Shown piece after piece: positions 9,498-18,186 of a DNA stretch of 64,000 nucleotides (positions are counted from its first letter, which is position 1; the number at the start of each line of letters is the position of its first letter). The stretch comes from JAIOSF01 sp034716855. Lineage in GTDB: Bacteria; Campylobacterota; Campylobacteria; Campylobacterales; Arcobacteraceae. The position numbers and the translations under genes were made by a program. The stretch covers positions 1 through 64,000 of the forward strand of contig JAYEKV010000160.1 in NCBI GenBank assembly GCA_034716855.1. The letters are read 5' to 3'. The notes beneath the pieces were generated by a model. The model saw only the letters and a list, made by a program, of their open reading frames with translations. It had not been told where the DNA came from and searched no databases.

Positions 9498-9698
9498 TTA
9501 ACTACACCTTTCAAATATATCATCAAGAAAATCTTTCTGATCTAAATTTTTACTTTTTTTGCCCTCTAGCTGCTCTTTTATCTCTAATAATTCATCTATC
9601 TCAAAGTATTCTAAGTATTTTGGATTTATATCTACTTTTTCACCTTTTATACTTATTAGTTGTTTTATAACTTCTATCAGTTCTTCTTTTTGATTCAT
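9498..9698 (-). CDS. Small acidic protein of unknown function
   Basis: I do not recognise this protein (66 residues from the ATG at 9698; a TTG four codons upstream would overlap the previous gene). It is predicted to be all helical, rich in Glu, Lys and Leu, with no Cys, signal peptide or membrane segment. The ATG lies one base after the stop of the BFD-like gene (TAG-T-ATG), so translational coupling is likely. Its position between the BFD-like gene and dnaB suggests one operon. The function is unknown. Confidence 0.7.
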   Translation of the reverse strand: MNQKEELIEVIKQLISIKGEKVDINPKYLEYFEIDELLEIKEQLEGKKSKNLDQKDFLDDIFERCS

Positions 9699-9699
9699 A

Positions 9700-9924
9700 C
9701 TATTTTGCAAACTTATTTAAAATCTGTTCTATATATAGTTCCATTTTAGGATCTCCAAAATCATCTTTTTTGGATTTACAACATCCGCAAGAACTACCAG
9801 CATCAGTGATTAGTTCAATATCATCCATAGTTTTTGCACCTTGGTCTTTTATAGCATGTACTATCTCACCAAGAGTTACTTTTTTACAATCACAAACTAT
9901 ATGTGAATATTGAAAATCAGCCAT
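9700..9924 (-). CDS. BFD-like [2Fe-2S]-binding domain protein
   Basis: The 74-residue protein carries CxC near the N-terminus (IVCDCKKVT) and CGCC about 33 residues later (SSCGCCKS), the four-Cys arrangement of BFD-like [2Fe-2S] domains also found in bacterioferritin-associated ferredoxin, NirB and NifU. It probably acts as a small electron-transfer or iron-sulfur partner in the cytoplasm. The stop of the upstream TerB-J gene overlaps its start (shared A at 9924), so the two are cotranslated. Its redox partner is not evident in the window. Confidence 0.85.
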   Translation of the reverse strand: MADFQYSHIVCDCKKVTLGEIVHAIKDQGAKTMDDIELITDAGSSCGCCKSKKDDFGDPKMELYIEQILNKFAK

Positions 9925-10679
9925 TACTTTTTCTCCTTTTTAAGAAGTTCATATGCTTCATTTATCTCTTGAAGTTTTTCTGTCGCCTGGTCTATTATAG
10001 ACTGCTCTGCACCGCTTCCCGTAACTATATCAGGGTGATTTTCTTTTACTAAAGCTCTGTATTTTTTCTTGATAGTTGACATATCATCATCTTTTGATAC
10101 CCCTAGTATCTCACAAGCTTTTTCTATAGATAATTCTTGTGAGTCTTTCTTCTGCGCATAGAACTGTTCAAATGCAGATATAAGTTGTTCAAAATCAGGC
10201 TTTTTGATCTCTAGGGCATTAGCAATATCTTCTGTTATCATAAATTCAGCTTTAGAGAAGTCATTATCTATGAAAGCCAGATTTAAAAGATACTCCATAA
10301 CTTTTAATCTTTTGTTGTATTCCCTTTTTGTAAGTTTTAGATACTTTTTTGCTACAGCTACAGTATCATCAAAACTTTCCATATGTTTTTTATAGATAGC
10401 TTTAAGTTCTTCTCTTATTTGTTGTGAATTTTCAAAATGATTTGATATATCTGTAAAAGTGTGACCCAAAATCTCAGCTTCAAGCTCACTTACTTTTCCA
10501 TCTGCCTTTGCAACTTTTGCCATCATAGCAATAAGAAGCCCTGCTTCATGATCTTCAAGATCACCTTGAAGTTTTTGCTTACCGTCAACTTTTATATGTT
10601 TAAAGTCTGAACTTTTATACCCTCTGTTTAACATATAAAAAACAAATCCTACTATTACCAATACTAATAACTTGATCAT
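9924..10679 (-). CDS. Membrane-anchored TerB/J-domain co-chaperone (DjlA-like)
   Basis: The 251-residue protein has a single N-terminal membrane segment (about 2-18), a TerB-like helical domain (about 50-165, with AKVAKADGKVSELE) and a C-terminal J domain (about 185-249) with the HPD tripeptide in KENHPDIV. This order matches DjlA, an inner-membrane co-chaperone that stimulates DnaK. It is the first gene of the minus-strand run through the BFD-like, small and dnaB genes, and is divergent from tatB. The ATG lacks a strong ribosome binding site. Confidence 0.85.
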   Translation of the reverse strand: MIKLLVLVIVGFVFYMLNRGYKSSDFKHIKVDGKQKLQGDLEDHEAGLLIAMMAKVAKADGKVSELEAEILGHTFTDISNHFENSQQIREELKAIYKKHMESFDDTVAVAKKYLKLTKREYNKRLKVMEYLLNLAFIDNDFSKAEFMITEDIANALEIKKPDFEQLISAFEQFYAQKKDSQELSIEKACEILGVSKDDDMSTIKKKYRALVKENHPDIVTGSGAEQSIIDQATEKLQEINEAYELLKKEKK

Positions 10680-10796
10680 TTAACACCTTTGAAAAAAATT
10701 GAGTGTAATTTTATCAAAATTTAGGTAAAATCCTCTGACTTAATTTATATTAGAGTCAAATAAGATAAAAAATAATTTTATATACAGAGGTGTTAC

Positions 10797-11174
10797 ATGT
10801 TCGGAATGGGGTTTATGGAGATTTTTCTTATTGCCATAGTTGCTATTATTGCACTAGGTCCTGAGAAACTACCGTCAGCTATGGTTGAGATAGCAAAGTT
10901 TTTTAGACAATTTAAAAGCGGTATAGAGGATGCTAAGTCAACAATCAACAGTGAACTAAATATTGATGAGATGAAACAAGAAGCTGCCAAATTCAAACAA
11001 AGTGTTGAAGATGTTAAAGAGATAGCTAGTGTTGATTTAAATGACATGACAAGTTTAGAAGATGATAACGAAGAAGAGGAAAAACCTAAAAAAGAAAAAC
11101 AAAAAAAGAAAAAAGATATATATAATGATGAGAAAAAAGAAACTATATCATTCAATGAAGAGGTAAAAGCATAA
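10797..11174 (+). CDS. tatB: Sec-independent protein translocase subunit TatB
   Basis: The 125-residue protein starts with the short membrane helix (about 6-22) followed by LGPEKLP, an amphipathic helix, and a highly charged Lys/Glu tail, which is the TatA/B fold. The MFGMGFMEIFLIA start, length and position directly before tatC favour TatB over TatA. TatB with TatC recognises twin-arginine signal peptides of folded periplasmic proteins. Its stop overlaps the tatC start (TAATG). AGAGG six bases before the ATG is a good ribosome binding site, and GTAAAAT near 10725 is a possible -10 box. Confidence 0.93.
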   Translation: MFGMGFMEIFLIAIVAIIALGPEKLPSAMVEIAKFFRQFKSGIEDAKSTINSELNIDEMKQEAAKFKQSVEDVKEIASVDLNDMTSLEDDNEEEEKPKKEKQKKKKDIYNDEKKETISFNEEVKA

Positions 11175-11935
11175 TGTTAGAAGATTTAAAACCACACATT
11201 GCTGATTTGAGAAAAAGACTTATGATCTCGAGTGCTGCACTTCTTGTAGCATTTTTTGCTTGTTTTGCAGTATATGAGCCAATCCTTAACTGGATGATGG
11301 TACCTGTTGAAGCAGTTCTTGGTGAGAATTCACAAATGGTTGCAATCGAAGTTCAAGAGACATTCTTCACTGCTTTAAAAGTTGCATTTTTTAGTGGATT
11401 TTTAGTATCGCTTCCAGTAATTTTATGGCAATTATGGTTATTCTTAGCTCCTGGTCTTTATGAAAATGAGAAAAAACTTGTAATCCCTTTTGTAGTTGGT
11501 GCTACAACTATGTTCTTAATAGGTGCATCATTTGCTTACTATGTAGTTGTACCTTTTGGTTTTGACTTTCTAGTAAACTTTGGTAATAGTGTCGTTACGG
11601 TTATGCCTAGTATCGGTAAATATGTAAGTTTCTTTACAAAATTATTATTTGGATTCGGACTTGCTTTTGAACTTCCTGTATTTACATTTTTCTTGGCAAT
11701 TATAGGTCTTGTGAATGATCAAAACCTAAAAGATTTCTTTAAATATGCAATCGTTCTTATTTTTATGCTTTCAGCTCTCTTAACACCGCCTGATATTATC
11801 ACACAATTTTTAATGGCAGGACCACTTATAATTCTTTACGGTGTATCTATTTATATAGCAAAAGTATTCAATCCAGCCTCAAAAGAAGAGGATGAGATTG
11901 AGGAGGAAGAGGAGCTTGAGGAGTCTAAGCATTAA
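11174..11935 (+). CDS. tatC: Sec-independent protein translocase subunit TatC
   Basis: This 253-residue inner-membrane protein has six predicted membrane helices. The conserved N-terminal HIADLRKRLM and the segment LWLFLAPGLYENEKK form the twin-arginine signal-peptide binding surface on the cytoplasmic side. The C-terminal tail is strongly acidic (Glu-rich, about 237-253). The gene overlaps tatB by one base and its 3' end overlaps the 5' end of queA, so all three are probably one transcript. Confidence 0.96.
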   Translation: MLEDLKPHIADLRKRLMISSAALLVAFFACFAVYEPILNWMMVPVEAVLGENSQMVAIEVQETFFTALKVAFFSGFLVSLPVILWQLWLFLAPGLYENEKKLVIPFVVGATTMFLIGASFAYYVVVPFGFDFLVNFGNSVVTVMPSIGKYVSFFTKLLFGFGLAFELPVFTFFLAIIGLVNDQNLKDFFKYAIVLIFMLSALLTPPDIITQFLMAGPLIILYGVSIYIAKVFNPASKEEDEIEEEEELEESKH

Positions 11936-12959
11936 AACTTTAGACCCTTTAAAAACATCAAGCTATGACTATCATCTACCCGATGAACTCATAGCAGCTT
12001 ACCCTGTAACTCCAGCTGATGAAGCCAAGCTTTTAGTTTATAATAAAAATCAAAAAACAATAACCCACACAACCTTTAAGCACCTTCTTGATTTTGTACC
12101 ATTAGATACCAATATTTTTTTCAATGATACAAAAGTGATAAAAGCCAGAATATTCGGTACAAAACCAACAGGTGGTAAAGTTGAGCTATTATTTAACAAA
12201 CCAATGCCAGAAAATCAATACCTTGTATATATAAGAGGTCGTGTACAAGAAGATCTTAATCTAAAATTTGACAATGATCTAAAAGCAAAAGTGATCAAGC
12301 TTCATGAAGATGGAAGTAGACTTGTAAAATTTTATAAAGATGATATAGAACTTGATTTTTTATTATTAGTTGAGATTTTAAACACTATAGGACACCTACC
12401 CTTACCACCTTACTTAAAAAGAGAAGATGAAAAATCAGATGATAAAAACTATCAAACTCTCTTTGCAAAAAACTATGGAGCAGTAGCAGCACCTACCGCA
12501 TCACTTCATTTTACACCTGAACTTTTAGAAGAGTTGAAACTAAGACACCAGACACACTACTTGACACTACATGTAGGTGCAGGTACCTTTAAACCTGTAG
12601 AGTCTGAGGATATTTTGGATCACCCTATGCACAGTGAATATTATGATGTACCAAAAGATTCTCAAAATATACTAAATGGTGATAAAAAAATTTTAGCTGT
12701 GGGAACTACAGTTACTAGAACAATTGAGTTTTACAATGAAACAAAACAAACAAACGGTGAGGCAAATCTTTTTCTAAATCCTCTTAACAAACCAAAAAGG
12801 GTTGATTATTTACTTACAAACTTCCATCTTCCAAAATCAACACTTATTATGCTTGTGGCATCGTTTGTAGGTCTTGAGGAGACTTTGAGGATATATGATG
12901 AAGCAATAAAAAACAAATATAGATTTTTCTCATACGGGGATGCTATGCTAATAATTTAA
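11916..12959 (+). CDS. queA: tRNA preQ1(34) S-adenosylmethionine ribosyltransferase-isomerase QueA
   Basis: QueA transfers the ribosyl part of S-adenosylmethionine to preQ1 in tRNA, giving epoxyqueuosine. Family motifs are SSYDYHLPDELIA, FFNDTKVIKARIFG, TASLHFTPELL, HVGAGTFKPV and LLTNFHLPKSTL. The start is uncertain. Homologues begin only a few residues before SSYDY, but the nearest in-frame ATG (11892) lies 44 bases inside tatC. I favour TTG at 11916, preceded by AGGAGGAAGAGG; the ATT at 11931 is another option. The 3' end is convergent with recR. Confidence 0.93.
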   Translation: MRSLSIKTLDPLKTSSYDYHLPDELIAAYPVTPADEAKLLVYNKNQKTITHTTFKHLLDFVPLDTNIFFNDTKVIKARIFGTKPTGGKVELLFNKPMPENQYLVYIRGRVQEDLNLKFDNDLKAKVIKLHEDGSRLVKFYKDDIELDFLLLVEILNTIGHLPLPPYLKREDEKSDDKNYQTLFAKNYGAVAAPTASLHFTPELLEELKLRHQTHYLTLHVGAGTFKPVESEDILDHPMHSEYYDVPKDSQNILNGDKKILAVGTTVTRTIEFYNETKQTNGEANLFLNPLNKPKRVDYLLTNFHLPKSTLIMLVASFVGLEETLRIYDEAIKNKYRFFSYGDAMLII

Positions 12960-12973
12960 GATAATTGTGCCTC

Positions 12974-13546
12974 TTAAATTTTAGTTTGGTGATTAATAGC
13001 TTTTGAGAGAGATAAAATATCAACATTTTCAAGGCTTACACCAGTTGGCACACCTTGTGCTATTTTAGTAAAACTAATCTCAAAATTTTTCAGTTTATCT
13101 TCTATAAATAATATAAAAGCATCATTTGCAAGACTTGGTGTCACTGCAAAAAGTATGTTTTTTATACTTTTGTTTTTTACTTTATCTGTAAGCTGGTCTA
13201 TTAAAGTTTCATCCAAAGATTCAATAACAAAATATTTACCGTAAAACTGTTTTGATTCTTCAATTTGAAAAATATCCTTTGCACTTTGTACTATACATAA
13301 AATAGTATCATCTCTTTGTGTATCTAAACAAACCTCACATATTTCATGTTCACTCATTGCGTTACACTTAGTACATTTTTTTATACTTTGGATCGCTGTT
13401 TCTATACTATGTGCGAGTTTCATCCCCGTATAGCTGTTTTCTGTTACAATATGATAAGCTAATCTTATAGCTGATTTTCTACCGATAGTAGGCAGCATCT
13501 CAAAAGATTCTACAAGATCATAAAATTTTTCTAAACCTTTATTCAT
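12974..13546 (-). CDS. recR: Recombination protein RecR
   Basis: RecR works with RecF/RecO to load RecA on gapped DNA. The 190 residues from ATG 13546 begin MNKGLEKFYDLVESF, with the helix-hairpin-helix MLPTIGRKSA, the four-Cys zinc finger CTKCNAMSEHEICEVC, and a Toprim domain starting at DTILCIVQS. An ATG 13 codons upstream (13585) would add a hydrophobic stretch not found in RecR and is rejected. A TATAAT box ends eight bases before the chosen ATG, which would put the transcript start almost on the start codon. Confidence 0.93.
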   Translation of the reverse strand: MNKGLEKFYDLVESFEMLPTIGRKSAIRLAYHIVTENSYTGMKLAHSIETAIQSIKKCTKCNAMSEHEICEVCLDTQRDDTILCIVQSAKDIFQIEESKQFYGKYFVIESLDETLIDQLTDKVKNKSIKNILFAVTPSLANDAFILFIEDKLKNFEISFTKIAQGVPTGVSLENVDILSLSKAINHQTKI

Positions 13547-13553
13547 AAGGTTT

Positions 13554-13559
13554 ATTATA
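13554..13559 (-). promoter_or_regulatory. Candidate -10 box for recR (leaderless arrangement)
   Basis: On the minus strand this is TATAAT, separated from the recR ATG by seven bases. Transcription normally starts six or seven bases after the -10 box, so the mRNA would begin at or one base before the ATG. There is no Shine-Dalgarno sequence in the gap. Confidence 0.5.
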
Positions 13560-13635
13560 GCTAAAATCAGATAAAATAAAAGCAAATTGATTTAATAATA
13601 AATATTTAAAAATTTACAATAAAAGGATAATAACA

Positions 13636-14757
13636 TTGACTGATCTTTGCTATTATGAAATACTACAAGTAGAAAAAAGTGCCGATAAAAGTGCGTTAAA
13701 AAAAGCATATAGAAAAATGGCCATGAAATACCATCCTGATAAAAATCCTGATGATACTGAAGCGGAAGAGAACTTTAAAGCTGTAAATGAAGCTTATCAA
13801 GTTTTAAGTGATGAAGAAAAAAGATCTATCTATGACAGATACGGTAAACAAGGTCTTGAGGGACACGGACAAGGTGGAGGCTTCTCAAGAGGTGGCTTTG
13901 ATGATCTTGGTTCAATTTTTGAAGAGATGTTTGGAGGAGGCTTTGGCGGTGGTCGAAGTCAAAGAACAAGAAAAACATACAACTATGACCTAGATACTGA
14001 AATACAAATTGATGTGGAGTTCAATGAAGCAGTATTCGGTTGTAAAAAAGATATTGACTATAAATATAAAAAAGCTTGTAAATCTTGTAAAGGTACAGGG
14101 GCAAAAGACGGTAAACTAAGTGAATGTTCAACTTGTAACGGACAAGGTCAAGTACATATGAGGCAAGGATTTATGACATTTGCACAAACTTGTCCACATT
14201 GTCAAGGTAGTGGTCAAGCAGTAGCTTCTAAATGTAGCAAATGTAATGGAAACGGTTACAGTGAAGAGGAAGAAAGCTTCAAGGTTGATATACCAGAAGG
14301 TGTTAATGATGGAAACAGAATAAGAGTAAGCGGTAGAGGAAATATTGCACCTGATGGATCAAGAGGTGATCTGTACATACACATAAGAGTTGCCCAAGAT
14401 AAACACTTTGTAAGACATGATAATGATATCTATCTTGAAGTACCTCTATTCTTTACTCAAATAGCACTTGGTGAAACTATTAAGATACCGGGACTTAGGG
14501 GCGAATTAGAGCTTAAGGTTCCGGCAGGGGCTAGAGATAAACAACAGTTTACTTTTAAAGGTGAAGGTGTTAAAAGTGTCAATGGTTACGGTCAGGGTGA
14601 TTTCGTAGCTCAGATCAAGATACAATATCCTGAAAACTTAAACAACGAACAAAAAGAGTTGCTAGAAAAACTTCAAGAGAGTTTTGGAATAGAGTCAAAA
14701 CCACATGAAGATACTTTTGGAACATTGTTCGATACCGTAAAGGGTTGGTTTAAATAA
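13636..14757 (+). CDS. dnaJ: Chaperone protein DnaJ
   Basis: This 373-residue type I J protein delivers unfolded clients to DnaK. Order: J domain (1-70, HPD in KYHPDKNPDD), Gly/Phe-rich linker (about 75-110), a zinc domain with four CxxCxGxG-type repeats (about 150-215: CKSCKGTG, CSTCNGQG, CPHCQGSG, CSKCNGNG), and C-terminal substrate-binding domains. The start codon is TTG (13636), with an AAGGA element upstream and the conserved YYEIL following at once. The stop overlaps the ATG of the downstream hydrolase. Confidence 0.97.
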   Translation: MTDLCYYEILQVEKSADKSALKKAYRKMAMKYHPDKNPDDTEAEENFKAVNEAYQVLSDEEKRSIYDRYGKQGLEGHGQGGGFSRGGFDDLGSIFEEMFGGGFGGGRSQRTRKTYNYDLDTEIQIDVEFNEAVFGCKKDIDYKYKKACKSCKGTGAKDGKLSECSTCNGQGQVHMRQGFMTFAQTCPHCQGSGQAVASKCSKCNGNGYSEEEESFKVDIPEGVNDGNRIRVSGRGNIAPDGSRGDLYIHIRVAQDKHFVRHDNDIYLEVPLFFTQIALGETIKIPGLRGELELKVPAGARDKQQFTFKGEGVKSVNGYGQGDFVAQIKIQYPENLNNEQKELLEKLQESFGIESKPHEDTFGTLFDTVKGWFK

Positions 14758-15350
14758 TGAATATTAAAGCTGCACCTATGGGACCTTATCAAACAAATTG
14801 TTATATTGTAGAAAATAATGGTATTGAACTAATTATAGACCCGGGTGTGGATGCAGTTTCTTGGGTAATGAATAATGTGAAAAATCCAATAGCGATACTA
14901 AATACACATGGTCATTTTGATCATGTATGGAGCAATAATGAATTAAAGCAGAAGCTTAATATACCTATATATTGTCCTAAAGATGATTGTTTTATGCTTG
15001 AAAAAGATCCATTTTCTCACGGTACACCAAAAAGCGAAGCTGATATAAAAGTAGCAATGGATGAGACTTTTGATCTTAATGGAATTAAAGTAAAATTCCA
15101 CCACTTCCCAGGTCATACACCTGGATGCAGTGCAATAGAGATAGGACAAAATTTATTTAGCGGTGATTTTATTTTTCAAGGTTCCATAGGGAGAGTTGAT
15201 TTCCCATTTTCAAATCCTGAAGATATGAAAAAAAGTATAAAAAAAGTTTTACAATGGAATAAAGAGCTTGATATTTATCCTGGGCATGGAAATATGACAA
15301 CCTTAGCAAAAGAGAAAAACTCTTTAATTAATTGGTTGAACTATTTATAG
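14757..15350 (+). CDS. MBL-fold metallo-hydrolase (glyoxalase II-like)
   Basis: The 197-residue protein carries the metallo-beta-lactamase metal motifs THGHFDH (about 44-50), the His of HFPGHTPG (about 118), the Asp of FSGDFIFQGS (about 138) and the His of YPGHG (about 181), enough for a binuclear metal site. Such proteins hydrolyse thioesters such as S-lactoylglutathione or related substrates; the true substrate is not evident. It lacks the C-terminal helical domain of classic GloB. It overlaps dnaJ by one base (TAATG) and is probably cotranscribed with it. Confidence 0.88.
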   Translation: MNIKAAPMGPYQTNCYIVENNGIELIIDPGVDAVSWVMNNVKNPIAILNTHGHFDHVWSNNELKQKLNIPIYCPKDDCFMLEKDPFSHGTPKSEADIKVAMDETFDLNGIKVKFHHFPGHTPGCSAIEIGQNLFSGDFIFQGSIGRVDFPFSNPEDMKKSIKKVLQWNKELDIYPGHGNMTTLAKEKNSLINWLNYL

Positions 15351-15365
15351 AAGGGATGATATAGT

Positions 15366-16319
15366 ATGACAAACGAAAGTAACACTCTTTTAGACAAGCT
15401 AGTTAGTTTAGTATCACACGATAATGTTAAAGAGGTTACGCAAATAGTAGAGAGTCTTAATAAAATAAATCAATTTCAACATACTATAGACGGCAATGAT
15501 TCATTGGATAAATTATTTAAAAAAATAGCTTATGAACTTCAAGTGGAGTTTAAAATTTTTAATTTTAGTGTAATACTTGATACTACTGAGTGGCAGGAGA
15601 CACTTTTTACTTTTGGTGATTCTTCTTCATATACTTATACTTTCCATTTAAGAATAGATGAAAAACAACTTTTTTATATTAATATCTCAAAAGAAAATCT
15701 TACTGAGATGGATAAATTATCTTTAAATAGTTATTTTGACAGTATTATACAAATAGCTTATCTTAGATACAGTATAGAAAATAGCATAACTACTACTATA
15801 GATCCATTAACAAAATTAAATACAAGAATGTTTTTCCAAGAAGAGGCAAAAATGCTTATACCTTTAGCAATAAGGGAAAATATGAAAATAGGTGTTCTTC
15901 TTATAAATATAGATAGATTTAGAGCCGTCAATGATGAACATGGAAATGAATTTGGAGATGACTTTTTAACACTATATGCCACAAAAATAAAAGAAGTGAT
16001 TAGAACCTCTGATATTGCTATAAGATTTGGCGGTGGTGAGTTTTTAGTACTTTTAATGAATGTAGGAACAGAAGAAAATACATTAAACATAGCAGAAAAG
16101 TTAAAAGACATTTTAGCACAAACTTATTTACTTACAAAAAATAGGGATAAATTTAAAAAAACTGTATGTATTGGAGTATCAATATTTCCAGATGATTCAA
16201 CAGATATAAATGAGATAGTGAAAAACAGTGAAATAGCGTTAAGTGACGCACAAGATCAAGGTAGAAATAAAGTTCTTAGGTTTGTAAATGAACAAGAAAG
16301 TACAATAGATCTATTTTAA
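15366..16319 (+). CDS. GGDEF-domain protein with degenerate active site (GGGEF)
   Basis: The N-terminal 140 residues are a predicted cytoplasmic sensor region of no recognised family. A GGDEF domain (about 146-310) follows. The signature reads GGGEF (222-226), with Gly at the catalytic/metal position, and the metal-binding Asp of the usual DxD is N181 (LINIDRF). Both metal ligands are thus missing and cyclase activity is unlikely. The inhibitory I-site RTSD (213-216) is intact, so it may bind c-di-GMP as an effector. The next gene encodes a GGDEF protein with intact motifs and a very similar domain, which suggests duplication and division of labour. Confidence 0.88.
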   Translation: MTNESNTLLDKLVSLVSHDNVKEVTQIVESLNKINQFQHTIDGNDSLDKLFKKIAYELQVEFKIFNFSVILDTTEWQETLFTFGDSSSYTYTFHLRIDEKQLFYINISKENLTEMDKLSLNSYFDSIIQIAYLRYSIENSITTTIDPLTKLNTRMFFQEEAKMLIPLAIRENMKIGVLLINIDRFRAVNDEHGNEFGDDFLTLYATKIKEVIRTSDIAIRFGGGEFLVLLMNVGTEENTLNIAEKLKDILAQTYLLTKNRDKFKKTVCIGVSIFPDDSTDINEIVKNSEIALSDAQDQGRNKVLRFVNEQESTIDLF

Positions 16320-16343
16320 TAGATAATATAAAGAGTTAATAGT

Positions 16344-18182
16344 ATGAAAAAACAGGTTATATCAAAGCTAATTGGAATTATGGTGCTAATAGGTATCACT
16401 TTAACACTTCTTGAGTCTTGCAATTTTAGAAGTCATGGTATTGCCACTGCACTAAACAAAGCAGAATCAATTTCGGAAGTTGTAAAAAATGGACTGACTT
16501 CTCATATGATAAATGGAAATATGGATCAAAGAGATATATTCTTAAGTTCTATATCAAACATAAAAAATGTTGAAAGCATATGGATAATCAGAGGTCAAAA
16601 TGTTATCAAACAATACGGTAAAGGGAAACTTCTAGAAAAACCTCGTGATGATATAGACAAAAAAGTACTTTCAAGCGGTAAGACAAAGTATTCACTAAAT
16701 GAATCTTTTTCAAAAACAACCATAAGAGTTACTATACCATATAATGCTGATACAAAAAGCAATGTAAATTGTTTTGAATGTCATAATGTAGATCATGGTG
16801 AAACTCTAGGAGCTGTAAGTATCATCATGAATATGTCTGATATAAAAGATTCTGGACTTAGCCTTGCTCTCTCAATTCTCATATTTACTGCTATTGCCAT
16901 ATTATTTGTTCTTTATTTTTCAAATAAAACATTAAAGCCACACCTTGAAACAATTGATGAATTAAGCGAAAAAGTTAAAGATATGTCAAATGGTAAGTTT
17001 ACAAATATCGTATCTAAACCAGGACTATCTAAGGAATCAGAAAATCTTATAAAAGAATACAATATGTTGGTAAATGGTCTAAACACAACATTTTCAGATA
17101 TAGACAATAAATTAAGTATCTTTGTAGGTGATCAAAAGTTATATACTGACAATCCACTTTTAAACTCACAAAGAATAGTAGGTAATCTTTCAGATATTTA
17201 TCAATTTAAAAAAGAGATAGAGATAGACAGAAGCAAAGAGGATATATATAAAAGGCTTTCCCAAATATTAATAAATAAATTTAATATAAAGTACTTTAAT
17301 CTAATGGAATTGGATTATAAGACAAATAAAACTAAAGTAGTTTTCCAAAAAGGTAATAGAGATTATTGTTCCAATATTATAAAAGATGAACCTGAGCTTT
17401 GTAGAGTATCAAAACAAGCAACTGATGTAGTATCAGTAAAAGACCATAAATCATGTTCAAGTTTCTGCAGTAATGCTAAATATCACTATTGTACATCTTT
17501 TGATATCAGTGATCAGTCTATACTAATAGGTAACTTTGTATTTGATGACGAAAAAAATCTAAACAAAGTAAAGTCAAACATATCTCTAATAAAAAGTTAT
17601 TTTATAGAAGCAACCCCTTCACTTGTTGTTAAGATGCTGTTAGAGGCTCTAAAAGATTCAGCTTTCAAAGATGGGCTAACAGGTCTTTACAATAGAAAAT
17701 TCCTTGATGAACATCTAACAAAGCTCGTACCTCAAGCACTTCGAGAAAACATAAATATCGGTGTACTAATGCTTGATATGGATCATTTTAAAGCAGTAAA
17801 TGATGAATACGGACATGATGTAGGTGACATTGTACTTAAAGAACTAGCCAGAATATTAGATGAATCAGTAAGGGATTCGGATATTGTAATAAGATATGGT
17901 GGAGAGGAATTTGTCGTTCTTTTAGTTGGTATTAAAGATGAAGAATCAGCACTGGATGTAGCAAACAAGATAAGAACAAATGTTAGTAAAAATGAGATAA
18001 ATGTATATGCAGGTAATAAACTTAAAAAAACAGTAAGTTGTGGTTTATCTCTATTCCCACTAGACTCAAGCAACTTTGATATTGTAATGAAGAATGCCGA
18101 TATAGCGCTATATGAAGCAAAAGATTCTGGTAGAAATAAGGTGATTAGATTTATTGAAAAAGAAGAGGTCGAACTTTTCTAA
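16344..18182 (+). CDS. Membrane diguanylate cyclase with periplasmic CXXCH haem motif
   Basis: This 612-residue protein has membrane segments at about 7-25 and 171-193, enclosing a periplasmic domain with C143-F-E-C146-H147, a c-type haem attachment motif. A HAMP-like linker (about 195-250), a middle cytoplasmic domain with five cysteines (C342, C353, C371, C375, C383) and a C-terminal GGDEF domain follow. The GGDEF domain has GGEEF, the metal Asp in MLDMDHFK and an intact I-site RDSD, so it should make c-di-GMP from GTP. The haem and Cys cluster suggest redox or gas sensing. It is 24 bases after the degenerate GGDEF gene. Confidence 0.9.
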   Translation: MKKQVISKLIGIMVLIGITLTLLESCNFRSHGIATALNKAESISEVVKNGLTSHMINGNMDQRDIFLSSISNIKNVESIWIIRGQNVIKQYGKGKLLEKPRDDIDKKVLSSGKTKYSLNESFSKTTIRVTIPYNADTKSNVNCFECHNVDHGETLGAVSIIMNMSDIKDSGLSLALSILIFTAIAILFVLYFSNKTLKPHLETIDELSEKVKDMSNGKFTNIVSKPGLSKESENLIKEYNMLVNGLNTTFSDIDNKLSIFVGDQKLYTDNPLLNSQRIVGNLSDIYQFKKEIEIDRSKEDIYKRLSQILINKFNIKYFNLMELDYKTNKTKVVFQKGNRDYCSNIIKDEPELCRVSKQATDVVSVKDHKSCSSFCSNAKYHYCTSFDISDQSILIGNFVFDDEKNLNKVKSNISLIKSYFIEATPSLVVKMLLEALKDSAFKDGLTGLYNRKFLDEHLTKLVPQALRENINIGVLMLDMDHFKAVNDEYGHDVGDIVLKELARILDESVRDSDIVIRYGGEEFVVLLVGIKDEESALDVANKIRTNVSKNEINVYAGNKLKKTVSCGLSLFPLDSSNFDIVMKNADIALYEAKDSGRNKVIRFIEKEEVELF

Positions 18183-18186
18183 ACAA

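Noticed and set aside
13547..13585. RecR start 13 codons upstream
   Set aside because: It adds a hydrophobic segment absent from RecR and would include the TATAAT box inside the coding region.
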